DNA of 64,000 nucleotides from Psychrobacter sp. UBA3962 (GTDB taxonomy: Bacteria; Pseudomonadota; Gammaproteobacteria; Pseudomonadales; Moraxellaceae): positions 1 through 64,000 of the forward strand of contig NZ_DGDC01000033.1 in assembly GCF_002385225.1 (NCBI RefSeq), in the 5' to 3' direction. The position numbers were made by a program, and so were the translations under genes. Shown here piece by piece: positions 45,625 to 53,985 of the stretch. The stretch's first letter is position 1; each line of letters starts with the position of its first letter. The notes under the pieces are model-generated. The model made no database searches. It saw nothing but the letters and a program-made list of their open reading frames with translations, and was not told the DNA's origin.

Positions 45625-46113
45625 TTATTTTTGGCTGCCTAATAAACGCTCATTATTTAACGGCGGTATTCCAGAAGAACGACTCAACGTCAACATATTG
45701 CAGATAAACAACTGCACCACTTCATTGTGCTGATTAAGGGTTTTGACCTCCACGGTCACTATACCACGGTCCGACTTAGACTTTGATTCTTTGACCTCGA
45801 TGACCTCAGCTTCAATACGCAGTGTATCATTAGGATAGGTAGGTGTTGGCCATTTAATCTGGGCACTTGCACCTATTAATCCGCTTGCCATCGGAATAGA
45901 CTCAACCATTAAGCGCATGGTAATACCAGCCGTTTGCCAACCACTTGCCACCAATTGACCAAAAAAAGTATCTTTGGCTCTGGTCTCATCCATGTGATAC
46001 GGCTGTGGATCATAACTTGCCGCAAACTCCTTAATTTCTTCTATGCCTATTGTTTCAGTACGGCTTGTCCATTTATCACCGACCTTTACATCTTCTAAAT
46101 ATAATTGCTGCAT
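45625..46113 (-). CDS. MaoC-type hot-dog fold dehydratase/hydratase domain protein
   Basis: A 162-residue single-domain protein of the (R)-specific enoyl-CoA hydratase-like MaoC group. It begins LYLEDVKVGDKWTSRTETI, and has FAASYDPQPYHMDETRAKDTFFGQLVASGWQTA, shown here as PQPYHMD and ASGWQTA, where family members carry the catalytic aspartate and histidine. The acyl-CoA substrate is unknown. It lies directly upstream of the RNase Z gene and 218 bp after purA on the same strand. Confidence 0.85.
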   Translation of the reverse strand: MQQLYLEDVKVGDKWTSRTETIGIEEIKEFAASYDPQPYHMDETRAKDTFFGQLVASGWQTAGITMRLMVESIPMASGLIGASAQIKWPTPTYPNDTLRIEAEVIEVKESKSKSDRGIVTVEVKTLNQHNEVVQLFICNMLTLSRSSGIPPLNNERLLGSQK

Positions 46114-46330
46114 CTATAAACCTTTAATTATGGTATTTATTAATTATGATATTTATTCTAAAAACCCTATAGCCTATGGCTTGTTTATTATTTGCGTCTT
46201 ATTGATCTATAGTTCACTGCAAAATGACTTATTATTTGCCATTTAATATAACAAAGAACCCTACGTTATTTTCATAACATAGGGCTCTTTACAGTCTATC
46301 TATTTTGTTTAGCGAATAAAATTCGACTAA

Positions 46331-47620
46331 TTACGCATCATACGGATCGCGTAATACGATAGTCTCGTCACGATCAGGGCCTGTAGAAATAATATCTACT
46401 GGGCAGTCGATTAATTGCTCGATACGCTTGATATAAGCTTTGGCTTCTTCTGGTAAATCTTCGTATTTGGTGATACCAACCGTTGAACCTTTCCAACCTG
46501 GTAAGGTTTCATACTTAGGCGTTACGGTTTCGTAGAACTCACCGTCATGGGCCGCCGCAACCTCAGATTCAGGAATGTCATAACCAACACCAATACGGAT
46601 TTCGTCTAGACCATCTAGTACGTCAAGCTTGGTTAAGCAGATACCTGACAGTGAGTTTAATACCACCGCACGGCGAAGTGCTTCAGCATCAAACCAACCA
46701 CAGCGACGCGCACGACCGGTAGTTGCCCCAAATTCATGACCTACTTTCGCTAGGTGAGCACCCACATCGTCAAATAATTCAGTTGGGAATGGACCGCTAC
46801 CCACACGTGTGGTGTACGCTTTAGTGATACCTAATACATAGTCTAGGTATAATGGGCCAATACCAGTACCTGTTGAGACACCACCAGCCGTTACGCTTGA
46901 GCTGGTAACGAAAGGATAAGTACCATGGTCGATATCTAGTAAAGTACCTTGAGCGCCTTCAAACATTAAGTTTTTGCCCGCAAGGCGCAATTGGTTTAGC
47001 TCTTCAGTTACATCACATACTAAGTCTTTTAGCTCATCACGCCACTGTTGGCATAAAGCATAAGTTTCGTCAAAATCAATGGCTTCAACTTTGTAGTACT
47101 GAGTTAACTGGAAGTTATGGTATTCAATTAAGTTGCGTAGCTTTTCTTCTAAGTCATCGCGGAATAGGTCAGCAAGTTTGATAGCACGACGTGCCACTTT
47201 ATCTTCATAAGCTGGACCGATACCACGACCGGTGGTACCAATTTTACCTGTGCCACGTTTTGCTTCACGGGCTTGGTCTAAAGCGATGTGGTAAGGAAGA
47301 ATTAAGGGACAGTTTGGTGAGATTCTTAAACGCTCACGAACTGGCACATTATTGCTCTCAAGCTCTTTCATCTCTTTTAACAGCGCTTCTGGTGATAACA
47401 CCACACCGTTACCGATGAAACAAGTCACGTCATCACGTAAGATACCTGATGGAATTAAGTGTAGAACTGTTTTTTTGCCGTCTACTACCAACGTGTGACC
47501 CGCATTATGACCGCCTTGGAAGCGGGCTACAGCAGAAGCTTTTTCGGTTAGCAAGTCAACAATCTTGCCTTTACCTTCATCGCCCCATTGGCTACCTAGT
47601 ACTACAACATTTTTTCCCAT
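46331..47620 (-). CDS. purA: Adenylosuccinate synthetase
   Basis: PurA joins IMP and aspartate with GTP in the first step towards AMP. The 429-residue protein opens with the GTP-binding VVVLGSQWGDEGKGKIVDLL, has the catalytic-type HNAGHTLV, the FEGAQGTLLDIDHGTYP stretch and TTGRARRCGWFD. An AAGGA ribosome binding site lies before the ATG. hisZ is upstream on the same strand, 107 bp away; hisZ-purA is a known neighbourhood in gammaproteobacteria such as Pseudomonas. Confidence 0.98.
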   Translation of the reverse strand: MGKNVVVLGSQWGDEGKGKIVDLLTEKASAVARFQGGHNAGHTLVVDGKKTVLHLIPSGILRDDVTCFIGNGVVLSPEALLKEMKELESNNVPVRERLRISPNCPLILPYHIALDQAREAKRGTGKIGTTGRGIGPAYEDKVARRAIKLADLFRDDLEEKLRNLIEYHNFQLTQYYKVEAIDFDETYALCQQWRDELKDLVCDVTEELNQLRLAGKNLMFEGAQGTLLDIDHGTYPFVTSSSVTAGGVSTGTGIGPLYLDYVLGITKAYTTRVGSGPFPTELFDDVGAHLAKVGHEFGATTGRARRCGWFDAEALRRAVVLNSLSGICLTKLDVLDGLDEIRIGVGYDIPESEVAAAHDGEFYETVTPKYETLPGWKGSTVGITKYEDLPEEAKAYIKRIEQLIDCPVDIISTGPDRDETIVLRDPYDA

Positions 47621-47727
47621 AACAAATCCTTAACCACTCTTATTGAACTGTAAAAATTAAATTGCGTCATTGTGGCGCAGTTATTTTGAGTCTTAAAATC
47701 AGCGTATACCCTCGTATAAAACGAAGT

Positions 47728-49053
47728 TTAAACTGCTCTTAACACCCACTCACCATCTTCTAAAATTAATTTGTGTGTCACGTTATTGGGGATATCATCA
47801 GCACTTAAAGGACGCACAACTCGATGACCCAAATCACGTAACTCTGAAATCTTATTCCCTAAATCTTCTTCAAGCTTGGCATTGTCATCATTACGCACGC
47901 CCTGCATATCGGCAAAGCTTACCAATACCAGCTTCGACTCATTTAGAGTGATAAAACGCTGAAGTCGGGTAACCTCTAAACTAAATCCGGTCGCACTACG
48001 TGAAGGCAATTCTTGGGCAATAGTAGTTGGAGCATTACTTGCTGAGTCAAAGCTCTCCCCATTAAAGCGGCCGCCACGCACCACAGCTTGTGACTCGTTT
48101 TCAAAGTAGGCATTAAAGACAATACCTGTGTGGTAGTGATAGCCTAATTCAGTAATATCAACACTAACATTGCTTTGATAAGTCTCTTTGATATGACGGG
48201 CCATGGTCTGAACTTCACCCACCGCTTTAATAATAGCAGCGTCTTGAGTTGCCGTATCTGATAAGGCTTCTTTTAAGGCGGTCATATCATGACCATAAAC
48301 GGCCAAGTGATAAAAGTCACTGCCCATAGGCAAGTCTTCACAGACGTTCTTTAACTCGGGTAAAGCCTTATTGGCATATAAATTCATCAATACCGAAGCA
48401 TCATTGTCCGATAATCCTGCCAACTCTTTTAAGCGGGCAAAAATAGCCACATGACCAATATCTATGTGTAAATGTTTTTTTAGATCTAAGTTGTCAATCA
48501 GGCAATAAAGCACATCAATCAATTCGATATCGGCATCTAAACTATCACTGCCAAATATTTCAGCACCCAGTTGCAATGGGGTCCGTGAACCAAACAGACC
48601 ATCAGGTAAGGTACGGATAACGTGACCGGCATAACAATAACGGGCAATTTTATCGGCTTTGCCCATTTTATTTAGGTGCGCATCGATACGTAGAATTTGC
48701 GGGGTAATATCAGCACGTACCCCCATAAGACGACCAGACAACTGATCAATGATTTTGAAAGTTTGACGTTTTAGGTCTTCTGAAGCATTGCCTAATAATG
48801 ATTCGGTAAATTCAATCATTGGCGGACAAATAAGCTCATAACCCCGGCTTACTAACAGTCGGGTTAACCTATAACGTAGCCACTCTTGCTTTTGGGCCTC
48901 TTCAGAAAGTAAGTCACTCACCCCATCTGGTAACAACCAGATGTTATCTACATCCGCTACTGGGGCTAGTTTATCTGAAGGCTGGCTTTTATTTTTACTG
49001 GAGGTTATAGAACTATCAGACACAAGTAATCCTTGTTTGGAGGCGATACTCAT
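47728..49053 (-). CDS. hisZ: ATP phosphoribosyltransferase regulatory subunit HisZ
   Basis: HisZ is a histidyl-tRNA synthetase-like protein that, with short-form HisG, makes the first enzyme of histidine synthesis. The 441-residue protein has the class II-synthetase-like stretches WLLPDGVSDLLSEEAQKQE, GYELICPPMIEFTESL, GVRADITPQILRIDAH and AVVRGGRFNG, the last lacking the aminoacylation HisRS details. An N-terminal Ser/Lys-rich extension of about 30 residues precedes the fold. hisG is not in this window. Placement before purA supports the HisZ call over HisS. Confidence 0.94.
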   Translation of the reverse strand: MSIASKQGLLVSDSSITSSKNKSQPSDKLAPVADVDNIWLLPDGVSDLLSEEAQKQEWLRYRLTRLLVSRGYELICPPMIEFTESLLGNASEDLKRQTFKIIDQLSGRLMGVRADITPQILRIDAHLNKMGKADKIARYCYAGHVIRTLPDGLFGSRTPLQLGAEIFGSDSLDADIELIDVLYCLIDNLDLKKHLHIDIGHVAIFARLKELAGLSDNDASVLMNLYANKALPELKNVCEDLPMGSDFYHLAVYGHDMTALKEALSDTATQDAAIIKAVGEVQTMARHIKETYQSNVSVDITELGYHYHTGIVFNAYFENESQAVVRGGRFNGESFDSASNAPTTIAQELPSRSATGFSLEVTRLQRFITLNESKLVLVSFADMQGVRNDDNAKLEEDLGNKISELRDLGHRVVRPLSADDIPNNVTHKLILEDGEWVLRAV

Positions 49054-49833
49054 TACTCAAGCCGGTTCGCCATCACCAAATCGTTAGTTAAAGTGTATTA
49101 GTAAGTAATCGATATTTTAAGAGTATATAATTTTGAACAATTAAGCTTGTACAAACAAAACTATGAATAATAGAGGCCCTAGCACTCTGTACATTTTGTC
49201 TGAGCACACCACTAAACGGCGTACACCGTTTTGCTGTGAATCATTAAACTCATTATTTAAGCCCACTTTTATAGCCCATCTATTAGATTTCGTACAAAAG
49301 CTATAAAACTTGCCTGATAAAGCTAAGGACATCTTAATTGCCGGTACGTTGACAGTAAGATTTAAGTCTTTAAAATCATTTTAACACGACTTTACCCTGC
49401 CATGGCTAAATTCGACATTCAATAAGCCAATTAATTTATGACTTTAAGTCTAGCATAGCTAACCGCTTTCGCCTAGAGAAACCCATGATAAAACTCAAAA
49501 CTCGTTCCATTAATATCAGCTGAGACCGTTAGTTAGCTTCCGACTTAAGTTAGTTCCCTATAGCAACAGTTAATTGATAAACAACGATTTTCAGCCCGCT
49601 GGTTTGAGTGGACAAGCCGCCTATCTTAACCATGAATGTGTTACTATTTGGTTTAATTTTATCGCTTAACCACTATTTAGTTATTATCCTACCCCTCCTC
49701 ATTCAGGCTTACTCAAAGATTAGATATAGACTGTCACAATGTGCGGATGCGTTGCTTGACCTAATACTTTGTAAGCAGGCTGAGTTATAGAGCACACTTA
49801 TCATATAATTTTATTTTAAAGAGATACCTAATT
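49054..49833. other. Gene-poor 780-bp region between hisZ and the DUF2237 gene
   Basis: Two short open frames occur (49141-49332 minus, 63 codons; 49608-49790 plus, 60 codons). Neither has a convincing ribosome binding site or a recognisable protein, so I do not call them. The region is AT-rich and must hold the promoters of both flanking genes. No strong hairpin or tRNA was found. Confidence 0.5.
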
Positions 49834-50220
49834 ATGTCTAGCCATCATCCTGACCCTAAGTTAAACCAAAGAAATGTACTAGGCACTGCTTTGGCGAGCT
49901 GTTGTTTTGATCCTATCACTGGCTATTATCGTAATGGCTTTTGTCATACGGGCCCGCAAGACATTGGACAACACACTGTCTGTGCCAAAATGACCAGCGA
50001 ATTTTTAAGCTTCTCTGCCAAAACTGGTAATGACTTGATTACCCCGGTTCCTGAATTTGGCTTCCCAGGATTAAAGCCAGGCGACTACTGGTGCATCTGC
50101 GCCCTACGCTGGCTAGATGCCCTAGACCACGATATGGCTCCGCAGATTAAGCTTGAAGCCTGTCACGAAAGTCTACTGGAGCTGGTTGATATGGAAACTC
50201 TAAATAAATACGCTTTATAA
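49834..50220 (+). CDS. DUF2237-family protein
   Basis: A 128-residue cytoplasmic protein. The family pattern is strong: NVLGTALASCCFDPITGYYRNG, FCHTGPQDIGQHTVCAKMT, FLSFSAKTGNDLITPVPEFGFPGLKPGD and WCICALRWLDAL. The conserved cysteines and the TG-D loop suggest a ligand- or metal-binding site, but no activity is known. An AAAGAGA ribosome binding site precedes the ATG. corA follows 99 bp downstream in the same direction. Confidence 0.9.
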   Translation: MSSHHPDPKLNQRNVLGTALASCCFDPITGYYRNGFCHTGPQDIGQHTVCAKMTSEFLSFSAKTGNDLITPVPEFGFPGLKPGDYWCICALRWLDALDHDMAPQIKLEACHESLLELVDMETLNKYAL

Positions 50221-50319
50221 TACAGACATTTTTAGACTGGGATACTGCCAGTCGATGCTCTAGCCGTTTACCTCAACACATTACCATCTCTTCGTTCACC
50301 AAAGTCATGAGGGTTAACT

Positions 50320-51423
50320 ATGTCCGATATAAGAATAAAAGAAGAGCAGCAAGCTCTGTCCTTTATGTCGCCTACTATGCCGGTCTATGATCCTGATGCA
50401 GAGCGTGTAGAGGATTTTGAACGATCGGGGATTAACGAGATTGTTAACTGCTGCGTTTACTCTCGTAAAACAGGTGAGTTTGTTGAAAAAATAGACTTGG
50501 ATGAGGTGAGCAGAACTCTCACTAATAAAGGGGAGTTTATCTGGCTTGGACTATATGACCCTAGCATTGAGACCATCGAGGCGGTACAAAAAGCTTTTGA
50601 TATTCACGAGCTGGCTTTAGAAGATGCTTTTAACGAAAATCAACGCGCTAAAATTGAGTCCTATGGCAACGACTCTTTATTCGTAGTGGTTCGTACTGCT
50701 TATTTGGCCCATAACAATATTCACTATGGCACTACTTCAATGTTTATGGGCAATAATTATATTATTACCATTCGCACTGGCGCCTCCAATTCTTATGCCC
50801 CAGTTCGAGCTTACTGCCACCGACGCCCAGAAAAAATGTCTATGGGCCCAGTCTTCGTACTACATGCTGTATTAGACTACGTGGTAGACAGCTACTTACC
50901 TATCATCGACAGCCTAGGTGAGTACTTAAAAGAGCAAGAGCGTAATATTTTCTCTTATAAATTCAGTAAAGAGATTCTGCAGAGCCTATATATCTTAAAG
51001 TCACAGCTGGTACACATGCGTGCGGTAATGATGCCGGTGCAAGACATCTGTAACTTCTTTATTAATCACAAAAAAAACGAGCTGGTCTCCACCTTTCCCA
51101 GCATTGCTAAGCCTTACTTTCGCGATGTAAATGACCATCTATTACGCGCTATCGACGCGGTCAATGGCTTAAACGAGATGCTCAGTGTGGCAATGGATAC
51201 TTATATGGCAATGGTCAATATGGGGCAGAACGAAGTGGTACGCAAATTGGCTGCTTGGGCAGGTATTTTAGCCGTACCGACAGCCGTAGCGGGAATATAT
51301 GGCATGAACTTTGATATTATGCCAGAGCTACATTATGAGTATGCTTACTTTGTGGTGCTAGCGGTGATTCTCACCACTTGTGTGGTGTTATATCGTCAAT
51401 TCCGGAAGTCAGGCTGGCTATAG
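50320..51423 (+). CDS. corA: CorA-family divalent metal (Mg2+/Co2+) transporter
   Basis: A 367-residue protein with a large cytoplasmic N-terminal domain and two C-terminal transmembrane helices. The ion-selectivity motif is seen in GIYGMNFDIMPEL between the two helices. The long helical region before it (KEQERNIFSYKFSKEILQ and on) is the stalk typical of the pentameric family. An N-terminal segment of about 35 residues precedes the fold. A GAGGG ribosome binding site supports the ATG. Metal specificity cannot be read from the sequence. Confidence 0.93.
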   Translation: MSDIRIKEEQQALSFMSPTMPVYDPDAERVEDFERSGINEIVNCCVYSRKTGEFVEKIDLDEVSRTLTNKGEFIWLGLYDPSIETIEAVQKAFDIHELALEDAFNENQRAKIESYGNDSLFVVVRTAYLAHNNIHYGTTSMFMGNNYIITIRTGASNSYAPVRAYCHRRPEKMSMGPVFVLHAVLDYVVDSYLPIIDSLGEYLKEQERNIFSYKFSKEILQSLYILKSQLVHMRAVMMPVQDICNFFINHKKNELVSTFPSIAKPYFRDVNDHLLRAIDAVNGLNEMLSVAMDTYMAMVNMGQNEVVRKLAAWAGILAVPTAVAGIYGMNFDIMPELHYEYAYFVVLAVILTTCVVLYRQFRKSGWL

Positions 51424-51486
51424 ACATAGGCCATTCTAATTATGTGTGCTGGCCTCCCTACTATTATGACTTAATATCGATTGCGA

Positions 51487-52008
51487 CTACTTTTCGCTAG
51501 GGTCAGTTTTGATATGGCTTGCCTGAACACTGTGTTCCTGAAGGCTATCTTTTTCAGAGCTGTCCTTGTGCAATAAATTATCTTCAGGACGACCAAACTT
51601 ACTGGCTGTCCAAGTTAAAATAAAAATAGCGATACTGAGTATAAAGATAGAAAAAGTGGTGGTTATTAATAACCATAAGTGAAAATCTTCTGAAACTGCT
51701 TGTACATCTACTACCAAGTGTCGTGACAAGGCAGTAATGGCAATATAAATCAAAAACTGTACTGGCAATCTATGGGTTTTAAAATAAATCCCTATCATGG
51801 CCAGCAGCTCAAGATAAATAAACAGCATAAGGATGTCTTTAAGCTCCGCTTTGCCAGCTTGGACAATGCTAATGAACTCAGCACCCCCTGCCCAAACTAC
51901 CACAAGTCCTATCACTAACAATGCTAAATAATGACTGATATCAATCATAAGCATCCCAAATGACTGTGCCTTTGCTTGCCAGCTATTATTGGGGTGATGT
52001 GAACTCAT
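51487..52008 (-). CDS. PsiE-like (phosphate-starvation-inducible E) membrane protein
   Basis: A 173-residue inner-membrane protein with four hydrophobic segments and a basic linker, matching PsiE-type proteins: DISHYLALLVIGLVVVWAG, LMLFIYLELLAMIGIYFKTHRLPVQFLIYIAITALSRHLVVD, described here only by family. The C-terminal 30 residues are a charged Ser/Asp/Glu tail. The ATG at 52008 is chosen for its GGAG 8 nt upstream over the TTG at 52014. The function is not known; in E. coli psiE is induced by phosphate starvation. Confidence 0.85.
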   Translation of the reverse strand: MSSHHPNNSWQAKAQSFGMLMIDISHYLALLVIGLVVVWAGGAEFISIVQAGKAELKDILMLFIYLELLAMIGIYFKTHRLPVQFLIYIAITALSRHLVVDVQAVSEDFHLWLLITTTFSIFILSIAIFILTWTASKFGRPEDNLLHKDSSEKDSLQEHSVQASHIKTDPSEK

Positions 52009-52044
52009 TAGCAATGCTCCGTTAACTTAGATAGTCTGGGTTTT

Positions 52045-52073
52045 GGAGGCAGAATATTTGCATACCTGCCTCC
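52045..52073. other. Short perfect hairpin between the PsiE-like gene and folD
   Basis: GGAGGCAG (52045-52052) pairs perfectly with CTGCCTCC (52066-52073), loop of 13 nt. It lacks a T-tract on the minus strand, so it is a weak terminator at best for folD; it could also be an operator. Confidence 0.4.
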
Positions 52074-52120
52074 TTAAATTAATTTACGACAATTCTTGAA
52101 TGGGTTTATTCTCTAGCCCA

Positions 52121-52981
52121 CTATTTAGCGGCTTTCTCAGCTGCTTCTACCGTCTGGCGAATTAAAGTGTTAATCGTCATAGGACCTACCCCGCCTGGTA
52201 CTGGGGTATAAGCCGCTGCAATCGATTCAATACCATTAAGTTCGATATCGCCTACTCCGCCATCATCCGTAGGATGGAAACCGGCATCGACTACGACAGC
52301 CCCTGGCTTGATCCAGTCTTTTTTGATCAGCTCAGGAACACCCACTGCTCCCACAATAATATCAGCGCGACCAACATGCTCAGCTAGGTTTTGAGTGCGT
52401 GAATGACAAGTGGTCACTGTGCAGTTAGCGTTCAATAGCATTTGTGCCATTGGCTTACCTAGAATGGCACTGCGACCCACAACTACGGCATGCTTACCTT
52501 CAAATTCAATACTATTTTTCTCAAGCAAGTACATGATACCTTGCGGCGTACATGAGCCATAAGCAGGCTCACCCATGCTCATACGACCGAAGCCTAAAGA
52601 GGTTACACCGTCCACATCTTTGGCCAAGTCAATAGCGTCAAAGCAAGCGCGCTCATCAATTTGCTCTGGCACCGGATGCTGTAACAAAATACCGTGAACG
52701 TCTGGATTGTTATTCAACTCCTCAATTTTTGCCAACAGCTCTTCTGTTGTGGTGCTGGCAGGCATCTCAACTTTGATAGATTCCATACCCACGCGCTTAC
52801 AAGCATTGCCTTTCATACGCACGTAAGTGGCAGAAGCAGGATCATCACCGACTAAGATAGTCGCCAAAATAGGCGTACGGCCTGTTTTCTCAATAAGGGC
52901 AGCAACGCGTTGGCTTAAATCGGTTTCAATTTCTTTTGCTAGTGCTCTACCGTCAAGGCGTGTTGCAGTGGCTTCAGTCAT
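52121..52981 (-). CDS. folD: Bifunctional methylenetetrahydrofolate dehydrogenase / cyclohydrolase FolD
   Basis: FolD interconverts one-carbon folate derivatives, making 10-formyl-THF and NADPH. The 286-residue protein has TILVGDDPASATYVRMKGNACKRVG with the catalytic lysine region, GILLQHPVPEQID, DVDGVTSLGFGRM, CTPQGIMYLLEK, VVGRSAILGKPMAQMLL and PVPGGVGPMTINTLI. The ATG at 52981 is chosen because GGAG lies 6 nt before it; another ATG at 52993 is possible. It precedes the PsiE-like gene on the minus strand. Confidence 0.97.
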   Translation of the reverse strand: MTEATATRLDGRALAKEIETDLSQRVAALIEKTGRTPILATILVGDDPASATYVRMKGNACKRVGMESIKVEMPASTTTEELLAKIEELNNNPDVHGILLQHPVPEQIDERACFDAIDLAKDVDGVTSLGFGRMSMGEPAYGSCTPQGIMYLLEKNSIEFEGKHAVVVGRSAILGKPMAQMLLNANCTVTTCHSRTQNLAEHVGRADIIVGAVGVPELIKKDWIKPGAVVVDAGFHPTDDGGVGDIELNGIESIAAAYTPVPGGVGPMTINTLIRQTVEAAEKAAK

Positions 52982-52993
52982 ATCTGGCTCCAT

Positions 52994-53985
52994 CTTTTCT
53001 CATTGTGAGGGATTGCTAGTTTTCAAGCGATTTCGCTTAGGGATGTGTTTATTAGCGATATTGTAACCTATGGCGACTAAATATTCTGACTCACTTTGTT
53101 ATATGCCATGACTTTTCTGGCACTTATTCCCTATTTTATGGGTATCTCCCCAATTTATAACTTAACTTATGGTTTATTGATAAAGATTTATTAATGGTTG
53201 TAGTTGCTATGCCTTCTTTTGGGAATATTTGAAATTTGTCAGTATTTACGTTACCCTGTGTTTCGCAATTATTGCTGTCTATTTTTTGAACAAAGGTTTT
53301 TAATAAGGCTTTAAAAAGTAGCTGTACAGCAATTTGTTAGAGTTATAGAGGGCTTAACGCAACACCTCAGTATTAACTCTAACAGTTATACATCTCGTTA
53401 AGATGACAAGCTTGATTCAGGAATCAAATGCTAGGTCAAATCAATGACGATGTTGTCAAAAATGTACGAACACGCTGGCCCCTTTTGGTTCAGTGCGTTG
53501 CTCGATGTCAGTTTATTTTATAGATAGACAAATAAACTATGAGGCCTGCAACACGTTCGATACGTATCCAATATTTTTATCTTTTGACATTTGGTTTTGT
53601 TCACTCGCTCACTGAGCAATGTCACCACCAACCACAATCAAAACAAAAGTTAAATTAGCATTTGCTGACGGTTAAGACGATAAGTTATTAAAACGACAGG
53701 TTTTAACGTCAGCTCATCAAATGTTTTAGAGAAAGCGTGTTAATCGGCCTAGCGGCGTATTTTTGTACGATGCTTTTTGCCGTTTAAATTTTGTCAAAGC
53801 ATCCTTTGACAAGCGGATTTGCTCGCCCTTTAGAACGAGAAATAAGCAAGATTTGAAATTGGTTGTGAGTGATTCATATGTTCTACAAGTTTATATGAGA
53901 ACAAAACCACTAAGGATGGTTCAGATAGTTAGTGTGGAATAATAAGACTGTCATCCTTTCCCCTAATTTTTTTAAGGAGAATGGT
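52994..53985. other. Structured, gene-free 1 kb region upstream of the SSS transporter
   Basis: No open frame of 60 codons lies in this region, yet it holds strong hairpins. One is an 11-bp stem, 53335-53345 with 53374-53384, with an inner GAGG/CCTC pair. A second has stem arms 53664-53675 and 53703-53713 with one bulge. A third pair uses 53769-53776 with 53796-53803, or alternatively 53791-53799 with 53804-53812; these two are mutually exclusive. The function is unknown; leader RNA, small RNA or operator arrays are possible. Confidence 0.55.
53791..53834 (+). promoter_or_regulatory. Candidate promoter with palindromic operator for the SSS transporter
   Basis: A perfect inverted repeat TTGTCAAAG-CATC-CTTTGACAA (53791-53812) contains a perfect -35 hexamer TTGACA at 53806-53811. 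Seventeen bp later stands TTTAGA (53829-53834), a weak -10. If used, transcription would start near 53841, about 145 bp before the transporter start. A repressor binding this palindrome would block the -35. Confidence 0.4.

Noticed and set aside
49141..49332. A 63-codon minus-strand frame downstream of the DUF2237 gene's upstream region
   Set aside because: No ribosome binding site, atypical composition and no recognised family; kept only as a note in the gene-poor region entry.
49608..49790. A 60-codon plus-strand frame with a hydrophobic stretch before the DUF2237 gene
   Set aside because: The hydrophobic part could suggest a small membrane protein, but no good ribosome binding site or conserved partner supports it.
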